From Bryum argenteum (lineage: Eukaryota > Streptophyta > Bryopsida > Bryales > Bryaceae): a DNA stretch of 64,000 nucleotides. The notes beneath the pieces were generated by a model, which ran no database searches, was not told where the DNA came from, and saw only the letters and a program-made list of their open reading frames with translations. Where the stretch lies: the NCBI GenBank assembly GCA_037043015.1, contig CM073331.1:1819501-1883500 (forward strand). Direction: 5' to 3'. The translations under genes were made by a program, and so were the position numbers. Positions 37,401 to 48,928 of this stretch are shown piece after piece (position 1 is the first letter of the stretch; every line of letters starts with the position of its first letter).

Positions 37401-37671
37401 GCATCCAAGCATAATGGAAGCAGCAGTCGTAGCCCGTCCCGACCCCCAATGGGGCGAATCTCCCTGCGCATTCGTCTCTCTCCGAGAGTCCTCAGCCGGG
37501 AAGGTCACCTCCGAGGAGATTATTGCCTATTGCCGGAAGAATCTCCCCAAGTACTACGTGCCGAAAACGATCGTGTTCTGTGAGTTGCCGAAAACCTCTA
37601 CGGGGAAAGTGCAGAAGTTCAAGCTTCGGGAGCAGGCGAAATCTTTGGGGCATCAGTCTTCGAAGCTCTAG
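34447..37671 (+). CDS. Peroxisomal acyl-activating enzyme (acyl-CoA synthetase)
   Basis: ATP-dependent enzyme activating a short or medium carboxylic acid (acetate, butyrate and aromatic acids are typical for this plant clade) to its CoA thioester through an acyl-AMP. Exons: 34447-34632, 35417-35856, 36493-37098, 37251-37671; 550 residues, the usual length. Landmarks are YTSGTTSRPKGV (AMP-binding loop), SYGLTETYGP, GWFHTGDLG, DRSKDIIISGGENISS and, near the C terminus, PKTSTGKVQKFKLR with the catalytic Lys. The last residues are SSKL, a type-1 peroxisomal targeting signal, so a peroxisomal site is inferred. The third exon's LYHHR/GAYLC junction is split by an intron full of tandem repeats. The exact substrate cannot be read from sequence. 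Confidence 0.93.
34736..35395 (+). mobile_element. SINE-derived fragments in first intron of acyl-activating gene
   Basis: 34744-34795 (ACAGTGTTCATCCTGAAAGG) and 35330-35395 (CCAAGGATAGGTTGGAAAAG ... TTCTTCTTCTCC) match, in order, the degraded SINE copy at 42842-43060. A third trace is near 35100-35200. The intron is 784 bp, longer than most in the window, probably because of these insertions. Confidence 0.4.
35975..36447 (+). repeat. Minisatellite in intron 2 of acyl-activating gene
   Basis: About four imperfect units of 90-125 bp. Each has a TTTCTTCT(A/G)(G/A)TGTCT start, GCCA(G/A)ATTGTGAGGA, GACATTGATGATGCATGG and GTGGTGCTTGA(A/G)TCATTG. It fills most of the 636-bp intron (35857-36492). 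Confidence 0.65.
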
Positions 37672-37729
37672 CACTGGACTCTTCTTCTCCTTGTCCATAA
37701 GAGTGTACATACCCAGTATTCCAGTATAC

Positions 37730-38320
37730 ACTGTTGAAGATTTCTTTTGTGTATAAGACGACATTGAAATGAAGAAACCAAGCTTTGAACTGGGAAACAG
37801 GTCTCATAGACAAGAGATCAATCAGATGATGTCGAGTACATTTCGTTATATCATTGCAGCAACCTTGCATTGTGTGTGGGAGTATCTGAGTGAATTTAGG
37901 CATTGAGAATGTAAAGTGTTTTTTAAGCAGTGTGGATACTTTTCAGTAGAGAAGTGGAACCATCAGAGAAATTGGACATAGATCCATCTCTGAAAGCTTT
38001 TTGAGAGTTTCTTTTGTGTAGAAGATCAGATTGTATTGAGGAAACCAAGGCTTGAAATATATATTAATTGGGGAACAGGTTTCTTAGACAAGAGAGTCAG
38101 AGTGCATTTCGTTGTAGAAATTTCGCATTTTGTGGGGGAGTATTATGGGTGGATTCAGCAATGAGATGGAGGTTAGAGTGTGATCGTTATGTTCTTATGT
38201 TGGTGTTGGAGATTGAGAATGTGGAGTGTTTATGAACAATAAGTTGGTAAACATTATCTTCCATTTCCGGAAGCTTTAAGAGAGTTTCTTTTGTGCACAC
38301 GAGGAGCAATCTTCTGTGAG
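37730..38320 (+). repeat. Imperfect tandem duplication downstream of acyl-activating gene
   Basis: The block TTTCTTTTGTGTA...GAAACCAAG...TGAA recurs at about 37740, 38008 and (partly) 38285. It is followed each time by AGACAAGAGA..., CATTTCGTT and GATTGAGAATGT..AGTGTTT segments, giving a unit near 275 bp. It starts in what is probably the 3' UTR of the upstream gene. Non-coding. Confidence 0.55.
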
Positions 38321-38957
38321 AGGCAACCAAATGCAAAACTGAAGTAACTTTACAGATAACTCATTTTCATCGAAGAAGCCAAGTTCTGAAATGAGAATCC
38401 ATTTTCCTCATTTTACTGTAGAGAGCTCGCAGTTCGTGCAGAATTATCAAGTGAGTAATTGAGATTTCAGATCGATTTTTGATCCCATAAGGATGGGAGG
38501 CAGAAAACTGGGCTGGGCAGTACATAGAGGCAATGGAGAGATTTGTCTCTGAATCATCCCGAACCAACCGTGGCAATTGGCACCTAGTTCGTCCAAATGT
38601 GCGGTTCAATCTGGTTACCTGCTGTTCGTCCTCGCACACATCAACTCGTTTTGTTTGTGCGCGAGTCCGAGTAGCAAGGTAACCAAATAGACCCGCACTT
38701 TTATCTTAAACCCCTTTTCCTACTGCAAAACCCACACTATCCTAAGTTAACTGTGCCAATTGTATATCCGATCCAAGTGATTCTACTGGATTGTAGTGAA
38801 ATTTCTACTGGATAGAAGCAGTCCCCAGCATTTAGTTTATCACAGATAAGATAAAAGTCATACTTGACAAACTCTTTCAGAGTTTGATATCAAAAGACTG
38901 GGTATGTTGCCCTAAACTTTGCTCACTTATGTAACATGAAATTATGCAAGTACCACC

Positions 38958-40344
38958 TTATTTCTTCTTCTGTACCGCAGCTTTCTTGTTCTGCACCACA
39001 GATTTCTTGCCCTGCACCACAGATTTCTTGCCCTTGATTGTAGATTTGCGACCTGGTTTTTCCTTGGGCGGCTTCCGTTCTTCACCCCAGAAGAGCTCCC
39101 CGCCTGCCGGACCCCACGCCGTTTCCCAGTACGTTCCTGTGCAATCAGCACAGTCCTTCACTAATCGACTACATTGTGCTGAACGTATCTCCTTTGTCTT
39201 TCCACTGCCATCGTCAATCGGAGGGAACAGTAACGACCTCAAAAATTTCTGTTGTCAGCAGATAGTAAAATTCACACATGAGAATTTGTCATATGATACA
39301 ATGCCTTTGTTGTTATTGGAATGGAGATATGTGGTGCTGAGAACATGTTTTTGAGATGAGGTAAGTACCTCGAGCGTTTTTGGAGAAGTAGTAGGAGTGA
39401 AGCGCTCGATTATTACACCATCTCTGCCAATTACAAACTTGGCAAAGTTCCACTTGATCTCGTCTCGGTAGAATCCTCGGATTCCTCCCCTTGTAGCCTT
39501 GAGGAACTTGAACAAAGGGTGTTGGTCTGGCCCATTCACGTCAATCTACAGCTGACAAGAGTGAGCAACTGGAAAGCAATCAATCTCAGTCCACATAATG
39601 CCATGTCAAAATTACACATACGATATTACTAAATGCAGGTTACTTTCTGCCGACATACCTTCTCGAAAAGAGGAAAGGTTCCACCATATTTATCCTGAAC
39701 AAACTCCTTGATCTGAGCATTTGTACCAGGCTCCATTTCTGCAAACTGATTGCAAGGAAATGCCAAAACCTCCAGCCCTGCAGCACCACACAAACTCAGA
39801 ACCCAACTCACACTTCTCTAAACAAAAAAGCATCACAGTAAATATCATACCATCGCAGAATCCAACTCACATTTCTCTACACAACAAAGCTAACATACCA
39901 TCTCAGAATCCAACTCATATTTCTGTATACAAAAAAACAAAGCATCGTAGTAAACATCATACCATCTTTCCCGAGAACCTCGTACAGCGTCTGTAGCTCG
40001 GTGTAGTTCCTGTGAGTGAGCCCACTGCATCATAAACAACCAGAGCTCCTGAGTACCAATTACAAAGCAAACTCTGCCTCACTAGAATTCGAAAAGAGAG
40101 AGAGAGGATTTGTTACCATTTCGAAGCGACATTCAGGAGAAGAATTATCTTGTTCGCATACTTGCTCAACTTTGTATCACGTCCATCGATGTTCTACAGC
40201 CAAAACTTATTATATCAGCTAATGTTACAATGAGGAGGATATATACAAATCTCAAAAAACGAGCTGTTGTTTGAGCGTACTAACTTTGAGTGTGAATTCA
40301 AAGATGCTCTTCTGCGGCACCAAATGTGCTTCCGACTTGTACAT
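38958..40344 (-). CDS. Glutathione peroxidase-like (thioredoxin-dependent) with basic C-terminal extension
   Basis: Reduces hydrogen and lipid peroxides; plant Cys-type enzymes use thioredoxin. Exons on the minus strand: 40344-40285, 40193-40117, 40024-39963, 39777-39659, 39545-39369, 39248-38958; 261 residues. The peroxidatic Cys is in NVASKCGLT, its codon split by an intron. Also present are LEVLAFPCNQF (second conserved Cys), GTFPLFEKIDVNG and IKWNFAKFVIGRDG with the conserved Trp and Asn. After the usual family end (SPKTLEKFLRSLL) there are about 85 extra residues with two CxxC-like cysteines (KDCADCTG), a Trp-rich patch and a Lys-rich repeat (KKSVVQGKKSVVQNKK). No N-terminal targeting peptide is obvious from the chosen ATG, but an upstream exon cannot be excluded. 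Confidence 0.88.
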
Positions 40345-40676
40345 TCTGGTACATTGGTGAAGGAGAATATCCCTTCACATCGCAGCTTCCAATCTGAATG
40401 ATATGAAAGGTCAATGGCGAAGGGTCATTGGTAATTCCTGATCATAAGGGAATATGTGCACTTATCATTGGGGTCTCAATGGACTTTGGGTGATCCATGG
40501 TTCGGGAACCCTACCATCTCCTTGTAAAAGGGAATACCCCTAACCTGGTTTTCTGTATCCCGAGCAATATATGAACTTTGAAGGTCATATACGATACGAA
40601 AATGTGGGTATAGATAATATAAAAACAGAGGCTCGAACAGAAATCTGGGAGCAGCATCGATTAGCATTCTACATCC

Positions 40677-40760
40677 GTCAGCATGGCCGAGTGGTCTAAG
40701 GCGCCAGACTCAAGTTCTGGTCTTCGTAAGGGGGCGTGGGTTCGAACCCCACTGCTGACA
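40677..40760 (+). tRNA. trnL-CAA: tRNA-Leu (CAA)
   Basis: Nuclear class II tRNA of 84 nt. The acceptor stem GTCAGCA pairs with TGCTGAC, the anticodon stem CCAGA/TCTGG encloses loop CTCAAGT (anticodon CAA), there is a long variable arm (CTTCGTAAGGGG region), and the T arm contains GGTTCGAACCC. No intron. A run of seven T about 17 bp after the gene is a Pol III terminator. Internal A (TGGCCGAGTGG) and B boxes are intact. Confidence 0.96.
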
Positions 40761-40777
40761 ACATCAAGATGCATACC

Positions 40778-40784
40778 TTTTTTT
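40778..40784 (+). terminator. Pol III terminator of tRNA-Leu
   Basis: A T-run directly downstream of the tRNA, as expected for RNA polymerase III. Confidence 0.7.
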
Positions 40785-40789
40785 CATCG

Positions 40790-42130
40790 GTATGTTTTTG
40801 CTTACATTTAACTTCCAAAGAGTAGGTTTAGAAGTTAAATGTAAGCAAATCGTTTAAGTGGGTAGAACAACAACCCTTGAGGATTGACAATATATACAAT
40901 TTAACACACTAATACACCCCCTCGACAACAATTTGCCGTGGTATTTTTCAATCCTTGAATACATTGTTTGGTTCAAACAAAAAAATTTAAAAACTTCAAT
41001 TCATTTCAATGTAGCCTAGGATAGGTATCATCAATTTCCAAGTACACAACTAAGGGAGAAAGCTCAAAATTGGAACATTATCAAACTACCAATAATGGAG
41101 CACTAGGCTTCTTAACCCATAGGTACATATTAGTTTCACACATCAACAGTGCCATGTACTCATTCCAAACATTATAGGGTGTCAAATTAGGGCACCATTT
41201 TAGAAACACCTAGGAGTACACCTTCAAAAATTCATAACATATTGTAGTAAAAGAGTCCAAAAATGATGAATCCACTTTGACTATCATCCCACTTACTTTC
41301 CCCACACACAGAAATTAATTACACTGTTTACTTCACTACAGATTAGGAAATTTGAAATTTAAGTCATTATTGAGCACTCTTTCTTCCATGACTAATCAAA
41401 TCATACCAACCCCATTAATTTGTACCGGCCCGACTTTCTATTATAAAACATTCGCCTTTGCTCAAAAGTCGTCACCTAGAAACAGAGGTTGTATCTCCCA
41501 CTACACTGAACATTTTGAAGTGTTCCACGTACCCCACCCAAAAATCAACCACAATGGCATTCTTCCTTGATGAAAACGATGGGTACATGGATACCCTCTA
41601 AAGTCGAAATTAACCACATTGTGGTCCATTTGCCTGAAAAAGATATGTTGTTTTTACAAAAACTCAAGCTTTGACTGAATATAACTCAAGATTTGTATGT
41701 TAAAAGTCGATGAAAATTGGTGGTTAGATTAATTATACAGTTATAAACAAGATCCTACTGTTGGACTTCTCAGAATGTTTTGTTCACGAATTTCAAATAT
41801 GACCATCTGGGAGGTCACTTTTGGGAATAAAGATCATGCTTCTGATGAATGATCAACAACCATCGTTTTCTTAGTACAATCAATGAAATGTACGTGAAGT
41901 TGACTTGAATGCGATGATCACAAAGCAACTGCCCTCGCTGGGACCATTTTGAGTGAAGCCCAAGCCGGACTTGTACAATAACATTCAAGGTAGTCATAGA
42001 TTCAAAGGACCGTGTTAATTGGTAATTTCTAGTCAAACTTGAGGTTGTACAAGCAACAACAGATCATAGTTACAAAGTCATCACTGAAAAGAAAGAATGT
42101 TGCATCAAGAATATACAAAAGAATAATGTG
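40790..42130. other. Repeat-rich spacer, no gene seen
   Basis: AT-rich DNA. An inverted pair, GTTTTTGCTTACATTTAACTTC with its reverse complement (40795-40850), follows the tRNA. 41640-41760 resembles a diverged unit of the 14.6-kb tandem array. No gene recognised. Confidence 0.35.
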
Positions 42131-42138
42131 CAATGGAA

Positions 42139-42401
42139 TTAACCCCAATTCCGTTAAAATGGCATTATTCCCGTAAAATGGCACACCTCAACTTTCTGAA
42201 CTGTAGTTCAAAAACCATGTGATATAACAGAATGTCAAGGTGATATTAATAGGGAAAATGAGTGACAATGTATATAAAGAAGTGATATTACAAAAAATTG
42301 TGATATTACAGAATATACCATATTATGTGAGCACAAATGTAAGATCTAGTGTGACAATATGGCACATGGCATAGTGCCATTTTGAACGGAATTGGGGTTA
42401 A
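42139..42401 (+). mobile_element. TTAA-flanked MITE, family F (CCCCAATTCCG ends)
   Basis: TTAA (42139-42142) then CCCCAATTCCGTTAAAATGG; right end CGGAATTGGGG then TTAA (42398-42401). The flanks outside the TTAA are also palindromic (GGAATTAA / TTAATTCC). The right-hand subterminal palindrome reads ATGGCACATGGCATAGTGCCAT. Related copies are at 47934-48176 and 49371-49622. Non-coding. Confidence 0.7.
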
Positions 42402-42841
42402 TTCCAGTTGTGTGAAAAGGGTTAAAAAGCAGAATTGAGCATCGGTTTAATAAATATTACCGTGACGGACAAGGTCGAGAAATCAAAGTTGGTGAGGCTT
42501 AGACTTCTCGTCACATCTGCAGGAACATCAGAATCGAGTGATGATCAAGGCAGTAAAAAGACTGAGGACCTTGAAATTATCTAGATTTCAAGTTAGCAAG
42601 TTCTCGTTGTGGAGTGGTTAGGTCAACGATTTTAGAAAAATCAGTAGGGACAAGGTTAAAAATAAGAGAATCAAAGTTGTTGTGGCCATTTTTTTCTTAA
42701 ATGCAAAGGTACATCAGAGTTGAGTGATGATTAAGGCAATAAAAAGAATAACAAACTGAATTCTTCCCATGTAGAAGGTGCATGACCTTGAAACCATCTA
42801 GATTTCAAGTTTCATAAGAATTTCATGCAAGTCGTTGTATC

Positions 42842-43035
42842 TAGAGGTACTTCAAAGCATTTTGGGATACTATGTCGGTATCTCTAAAGCACTAGTGGTT
42901 AGGTAGGAATTAATATAGTGTTCACTCCGAGAGGAGGTAGTAGTCCCGCCATTGATATTACGACCTCAAGGCATGCATTCCAGGATAGGTGGAATAGACA
43001 TTCTATTCACATTGGCCTCAAATAGGGTAGTTCTT
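42842..43035 (+). mobile_element. Degraded SINE copy
   Basis: GGTACTTCAAAGCATTTTGG..ATACTATGTC and the following GTGTTCACTCCGAGAGGAGG..AGTAGT block match the middle of the SINE at 532-891 (GGTACCTCAAAGCCCTTTGG). Pol III boxes are lost. Confidence 0.5.
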
Positions 43036-43083
43036 CTTCTTCTTTGAGCAAACTCCATTGCGGAGTGGTCACGTCAATTGATC

Positions 43084-43450
43084 TTAACCCCTTACTATTC
43101 TTAAAAGCCAAATCTGCTTTTTGTTGTTTTGTGCAGGTTAGATGAAGGTGTTAAAATCAATATTTTTGCTTGAGATTGTTACTGAGTGTTCCATGTACTA
43201 GAAGGTGTGTGTGCAAAAAATTTCAAAATTTTAAAGATTTTTTAATGCAAATTTTAGTTTTCATACCCTTGGCGAAAAGATAAAAACATTTAATTTTTTA
43301 ATTTTTTTAAAAATTTTCTTTCTAGAATATCTTCATAATCAAAATCACTATTTGAGTTTAATTTAAAGAACCCTTACTCAAAATATAAACCAATTCTACA
43401 AGGGCAGCCTTCAAACTTTATAAGAGCAAGCTTCAAAGGTGCACAAACTT
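43084..43450 (-). mobile_element. Partial family B element, reverse orientation
   Basis: Begins TTAACCCCTTACTATTC. Inside, CCAATTCTACAAGGGCAGCC is the reverse complement of a stretch of the element at 13286-14216 (near 13895-13915). The other end is not identifiable. Confidence 0.35.
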
Positions 43451-43918
43451 TGGATGTTATGATCTTGCAAATGATAAACATACAACAATCAATCCGTGAA
43501 CCAATGACTAAAACTAGGCTTATTGATTAGATCGTATGGAGCCCTAGAGGTCTAAAAAGAATTTGAATATTTGATTCACACTCTCGGGAGTACATAGATA
43601 TAGAAAATGGCACTTATAAGGTTTCAAGCTCCAAAAACACACAAGGCAATACAGGGGTAAAAATAATGTGCAAAGATGGATAAGTTCATCAAAATGACAT
43701 CAATTCCAAGCGCCAGTTGTTATATTAAAAATTGCAACAGAAAATAACTACATTAAACAGGTAGATTAGTGTTAGATACACTAATTATATAAACATGTTA
43801 TAAATTTTTACTGTTAGTATATATTTTTACCCTCGACATTGGTCAAGATGGGGATCCTTCCATAGTATTGTAATCAATACCCTTGGTATTTTATTTTTTT
43901 ACCAAAAGTAAAAACTTG

Positions 43919-44024
43919 TACTCCCTCCGTCCCATTCTTATTGTCCAATAGGTTCTCTCAAATCTACCTTGAGAGGTACATTTGAAAGAACCTACTGGAC
44001 AATAAGAATGGGACAGAGGGAGTA
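43919..44024. mobile_element. Stowaway MITE
   Basis: A 102-bp element (43921-44022) bounded by TA dinucleotides. It begins CTCCCTCCGTCCC and ends GGGACAGAGGGAG, the classic Stowaway terminal repeat. Nearly the whole element is one hairpin (ATTCTTATTGTCCA pairs with TGGACAATAAGAAT). Mobilised in trans by Tc1/mariner transposases in other plants. Confidence 0.9.
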
Positions 44025-44029
44025 ACATT

Positions 44030-44640
44030 TTCAAATCTTATAAAAATCTAACACTAATCTACCTATTTAGTGTAGTCCTAATGGATTATTATTACCTTCT
44101 CGATATACCACCAAGATGCTATTTATGATATCTTCACCTTATAGGAAAACTATCCCAAAAGGTTGTTGTTTTTGGCTATAACTACCTATATTCACTATTT
44201 AACACCTCAACCATACCAATATTAATAAAAGTGAGGTGTCCATCTTCCCTAAATTTCTCAATATGCTCATGATTAACGCGATGATGCATGGGTTGCCTTG
44301 GCAATCACTCTTGTTCAAGGATCCACTCGAGCAATTACAACAACAGGAAGGGACTCATTCGTCATAGTCAACAATTGCATAGTCACACCTTACCATTCAC
44401 GTTAACAAGTAGGTGCATGCAACTTTCCTATTTCCATAAAATTCAAAGAGTGAAGCTCTCACCCTTCCACTTTATAAGCATCAGGCCATGGCTCCATCAT
44501 GCACAGAACTGAAACTTCTCCATCAGAACTTTCCGCTTTAAGTTGGAGTCCTACACGTAAGCTCATTGTGCACGGATCGATACATGCATGTGCACTTGCT
44601 ACTACTGCACAATCCTCGTTATACTGACTGCTATATAAAT
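44030..44640. other. Spacer upstream of CAD gene
   Basis: No gene recognised; presumably contains the CAD promoter. A TATATAAA at 44632-44639 is only 16 bp before the chosen ATG. Confidence 0.35.
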
Positions 44641-44654
44641 TGCAGCTAGGATCG

Positions 44655-47321
44655 ATGGAGGTCGCGGGCTATGGTGTCACCGACTCGTCCGGACATCTTA
44701 CACCCCTGAAGTTTACGCGCAGGTACTGCACAAATCCATCAATCAAGTGCTTAATTTCTGATCAAGTTCCGGGGTAGTATTAACATCACCGGGTGACCCA
44801 CGGACGGAGCCGAGGATGGAGCAGCTCTGAGGTTGTGTTTCTTACGGTCAGTGGTGGCGGTCGCTAGTTCTGCAAGTGTGCCTAGTTCCGGTACTGATGG
44901 ATCATGGGGGCTACATGCAGGGTAGCAGGTCCGGAGGATGTAACACTGAGGATACTCTACTGCGGAGTCTGTGCGACGGACTTGCACCATATCAAGAACG
45001 ATTACGAGACATGGATGACGTTTGCCAAGCAGCAGAGTCTGAAGTTCGACTGGGCGACGGTGAAGTACCCCATGGTGCCGGGGCATGAGATTATCGGAAC
45101 TGTGACGGGAGTTGGGGAGCAAGTGAGCGGGTTCGTTGTGGGCGACACGGTCGGTGTGGGATGTTTGCTTGGATCGTGTCGAGAGTGTGATTCATGTGAG
45201 AAAGGAGTGGAGCAGTATTGTCCTGCGACTGTATTGACTTACAATGATCTGTATCCTGATGGATCGCGCACTCAGGGCGGCTTCTCGTCTGTGATGATCT
45301 GCGACCATAAGTACGTTGGGGTCGTTACTTACCTTGCATACATGTGTTGGCAACGAGGTTTCAGCTTTTCTCTTTGTTACACCTCGATTTAGCACTAGAA
45401 AAGAGGGGGTTTGCAACGTTACAAACTTTGCATTTGTGTAACCATCAATTGCTCAAGTTTAGCAACGTTTAATTTGGAGCTTATTTAAGCAATGTTATGA
45501 AGAAAATAAGCAAGGTTTTCAACTAAAATATAGATATCATTGCTTATTTTCTTGAGAAAGTTGCTCAATCAAATTCTAAAATTTCAAGCAAATTCCAAAA
45601 CTTTACTAAACTTGAACAACGTTTGAGAAGAAAATGTTGCAAACCCCATCAAATTAGGGATAACCCTGGTAGTGATTTACTAGGTTGGGTGAGTAAATGG
45701 TTTTGTCATCTGTACCCTATGGATCTCCAGGATTATGAAATTGAGGTCCCTCATTCTACAGACCACCCTACAGTCAAGGTTACCAAAATCAATGTTCATG
45801 TTTCGATAATGGTATTGCCTTTGATTTCCCACTTGGAAGAAGGTTTTGTCACCCGTCCGCATTGGACTTAATTTTTCCTATGAAATACGAACGACTACAA
45901 GCATGAACCTCGTCAACTCTTGAGTCTTTCGGGGGTAACTCTGTTCTAATTTCTCGTAACCTAACCTAAAGTATCTTTCCTAGCCGAAAAATACAGAGTC
46001 CAAACAACATAGCTCACAGTACTAGCTTACTTTCTACTTTCTAAAATAGGCTATGCTTTCATCCTTTTGCTATGCCGATTCAACGAAATCGGGATTCATG
46101 AAATTTTCTGACATACAGATTGACGTATCTGCTTAAACACAGCACCGGATATTTGTCGGTGACGGAGATATACCAAACTGGCAGGGAACGGGTTGCAATT
46201 ATAGATGCTTGCTCTTGATCGATCGTTCTGGTGGAGGTGGAGATTTGTGACCGATCAGATTGGTGACAACGGAAGCCTGTTGATCGATGTGCTAGGATGG
46301 TTCTGGTGTGCATCGAACGAATCTAAACTTGAATGCGTGTGCAGGTACCTGGTGAAGGTGCCAGAGAATTTAGCAAAGGATGCAGCTGCGCCCCTCCTAT
46401 GCGCAGGAATCACAGTATGGAGTCCGATGCAATACTTCGGGATGAACGTCAAGGGAGCTCACTTCGGCGTGGTGGGGTTAGGAGGACTGGGCCATGTAGC
46501 GGCCAAACTCGCCAAAGCCTTCGGCATGCACGTGACCATCTTCAGCACGTCGCCGAGCAAGGAGAAGGAGGCCCGCTTGCTCTTGGGTGCTGATGATTTC
46601 GTCATCACCAAAGATGCCAGTGCCATGCAGGTAATTCACTCATTGTCTTCGAATTTTGATTCTGTTAGTTACTGCTTTCTAGATGGGTCAGTAGTTTCAT
46701 TGAGCCATGTGATTTGATTGCCACGGTTTTGTACTTCTGTAAAAAACTGATTTTGCTACTGAATGAGTCTCACAAACCATCAATGGAATTTGCAGGCGAA
46801 AGCACAGTCGATCGACTTCATCATTGATACAGTGGCTGTGAAACACCCTCTGGATCCGTATCTGGCCACACTTAAAACGAATGGAAAGTTGTGTATGGTG
46901 GGCGTTCCCCTTGTTCCCCATGAATTCACGCCCTATCTACTCAATGCGGGTAAGCTCTCAGTGAACCGAATCGTCACTCCGGTCTATTTCGATTTGTTCC
47001 ACACTCAGTAACTTTTTCTTAAATCGATGGGATCTGTATACAAAGACAGAGCCAATAAATTGCATCTGGGGTAAGTGTGTACCTGTGCAGGCCATGAGAC
47101 ATGATTGTTGCATGCTTTGGATGGCAGGGCGAAAAGTGGTAGCCGGGAGCATGATAGGAGGAATCCAAGAGACGAAGGACATGCTGGAGTTTTGCGGCAA
47201 AAACAACCTCACGTGCCTGGTGGAGACACTTCCAGTGTCGCAATGCAATGAGGCCATGGATCGACTGGAGAAGAACGATGTCAAGTACCGCTTTGTCTTG
47301 GACATGACGGAACTTCATTGA
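44655..47321 (+). CDS. Cinnamyl/sinapyl alcohol dehydrogenase family (zinc MDR)
   Basis: NADPH-dependent zinc alcohol dehydrogenase of the plant CAD class, which reduces phenylpropenyl aldehydes to monolignol-type alcohols. Exons: 44655-44722, 44921-45310, 46345-46630, 46796-46949, 47128-47321; 363 residues, the usual length. Motifs are YCGVCATDLHH (catalytic Zn Cys), YPMVPGHEIIGTV (GHE motif), GSCRECDSCEKGVEQYC (four structural-zinc Cys), and the cofactor-binding GVVGLGGLGHVAAK. The C-terminal NDVKYRFVLDM is family-typical. Intron 3 (45311-46344) is about 1 kb and repeat-like. In a non-seed plant the product may feed phenolics rather than true lignin; substrate specificity cannot be read here. 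Confidence 0.93.
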
Positions 47322-47825
47322 TCATTGAAGATGATACTAGTACCCAGGATATAGAAATTGAGAGCCTATGTGGACAATTGCGTTCTGATCATGAATGTCA
47401 TTGTGAGCCATGGATACCAGCAACTATGCTCGCAATTATAGACCAGTTGAGAGTTGCTCGATGCTGATTTTCCTGTTCTTAGGAGGTTTTGTTTTCTTTT
47501 TCCCTCTTACTTGCACACCCTCTCACTTGTAGTAGTGAAAATCAATATTCTTATTTCCATATAGTTCTTAGAATTCCAAGAATAGCTATGGCAAATTGTT
47601 CCGAAACACCAGAGGAAAAATATCTAAAAAGCTAGAAACATTTAACTTCAAAACAATCACAACATGTGATATCAAAGATTTGATATTGTGATATTATAAA
47701 GATAGAGTAATATCACAAAATGAAAGTGATATTATAGAGTCCAATTTTTTTGTTCAAAAGACGCACCATCTAAGACGCTTAATTGTAGAATACTTTTTTT
47801 TTCTAGTTGGTAAAAGACTAGCCAT

Positions 47826-47897
47826 GAGGATATTAGCATTACGAACGGAAACTTCATTCACGCCGGCCCCTTAGAAAGGACCGGAGTTTCTATCTGG
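47826..47897 (+). mobile_element. SINE 3'-end fragment
   Basis: AGGATATTAGCATTACGAAC...CGCCGGCCCCTTAGAAAG is nearly identical to the last 75 bp of the SINE at 532-891, ending just before its (TCTA)n tail. 5'-truncated. Confidence 0.7.
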
Positions 47898-47933
47898 TAA
47901 AAGACATGGGGAACTAATTGAATCCCCAATTCC

Positions 47934-48176
47934 GTTAAAATGGCATTATTCTGGTAAAATGGCACACTTCAACTTTCTGAACTGCAATTCAAAAACCATG
48001 CGATATAAAAGAATTTTAAGGTGATATTAGGGAAAATGAATGACAATGTATGTAAACAAGTGATATTACAAAAAAAATTGTGATATTACAAAATACACCA
48101 TTTTGTATGAGTACAAATGTAAGATCTAGTGTGACAAAATGGCACATGGCATAGTGCCATTTTAATGGAATTGGGG
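47934..48176 (+). mobile_element. MITE, family F, second copy
   Basis: Starts CCCCAATTCCGTTAAAATGG and ends ATGGAATTGGGG with the same interior as 42143-42397. The flanks (GAAT / TTTT) do not form a TTAA duplication, so borders have mutated or it moved by another route. Confidence 0.6.
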
Positions 48177-48184
48177 TTTTGAAC

Positions 48185-48790
48185 ATAAATTCCTCAAAGT
48201 AAGCCTTTATAATTTTTAAAATATAGTAAAAGAAGAGACAGAGATTACTTATCAAATCATAAATTTGTGTGTACAACTTCAAGTGTATATAAGGCCAATC
48301 TTGTGAATAAACGAACTTCATGCTAACTTGATATGATTCTTCTAAAATGTGTCCCTTACTGACAAAGACCATTCACATATATTAAAGAAACAAGTAAAAA
48401 TCTGTTCTCCAGACATGGCACTCTTTATTTGATATCATTTTTAAAACAAGTAAGCCTTTATACTTTTTGAAGTGTAGTCGAAGAGAAGAGAACTCAAGCT
48501 CAATTATAATATACAAGCTAACTTAGTTGTAAAAGGGGAACATGCAAGCAAGAGGAATCATATAATTATCTTGGAGTGTCGCGTCAACACGAAAGATATG
48601 CACATAAAAGAGAAGGGTAAAAGTGCAAGCAGAAGCAAGAATTCACAAGTTTGAAAACACACACATGTATTGCCTTTCTTCCAAAAAATGTTCAAGAGCA
48701 AATTTGGCCCATCACCGCCTTTCTTCAAAAAATGGTCAATAGCAAATTTGGCTTGCCCATTATTATGTATGAATAAACTTGTGGTTTAAA
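48185..48790. other. Spacer, no gene seen
   Basis: AT-rich DNA. Two copies of a CAAATTTGGC(C/T)(C/T)..TTTCTTC(C/A)AAAAAATG segment lie near 48675-48755. No gene recognised. Confidence 0.35.
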
Positions 48791-48794
48791 AGGA

Positions 48795-48846
48795 TTGTGG
48801 CAGGTAAGTTAGGGTGGTATATAACCTTGTAGGAGGTTGCAAGCAC
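48795..48846 (-). mobile_element. Truncated family A MITE fragment
   Basis: AGGATTGTGGCAGGTAAGTT..ACCTTGTAGGAGGTTGCAAG is the reverse complement of the middle of the 370-bp family A element. No termini. Confidence 0.55.
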
Positions 48847-48928
48847 CTACCGACTAAGGTCTTCATGTGCACTTCGTATCAATACGGATGTATTCCAACT
48901 GTTCACGACATAAAAAGTTAACCAGTCT

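Noticed and set aside
44632..44639. TATATAAA as the CAD TATA box
   Set aside because: Only 16 bp before the ATG at 44655, which would place the transcription start after the start codon, so I did not call it a promoter.
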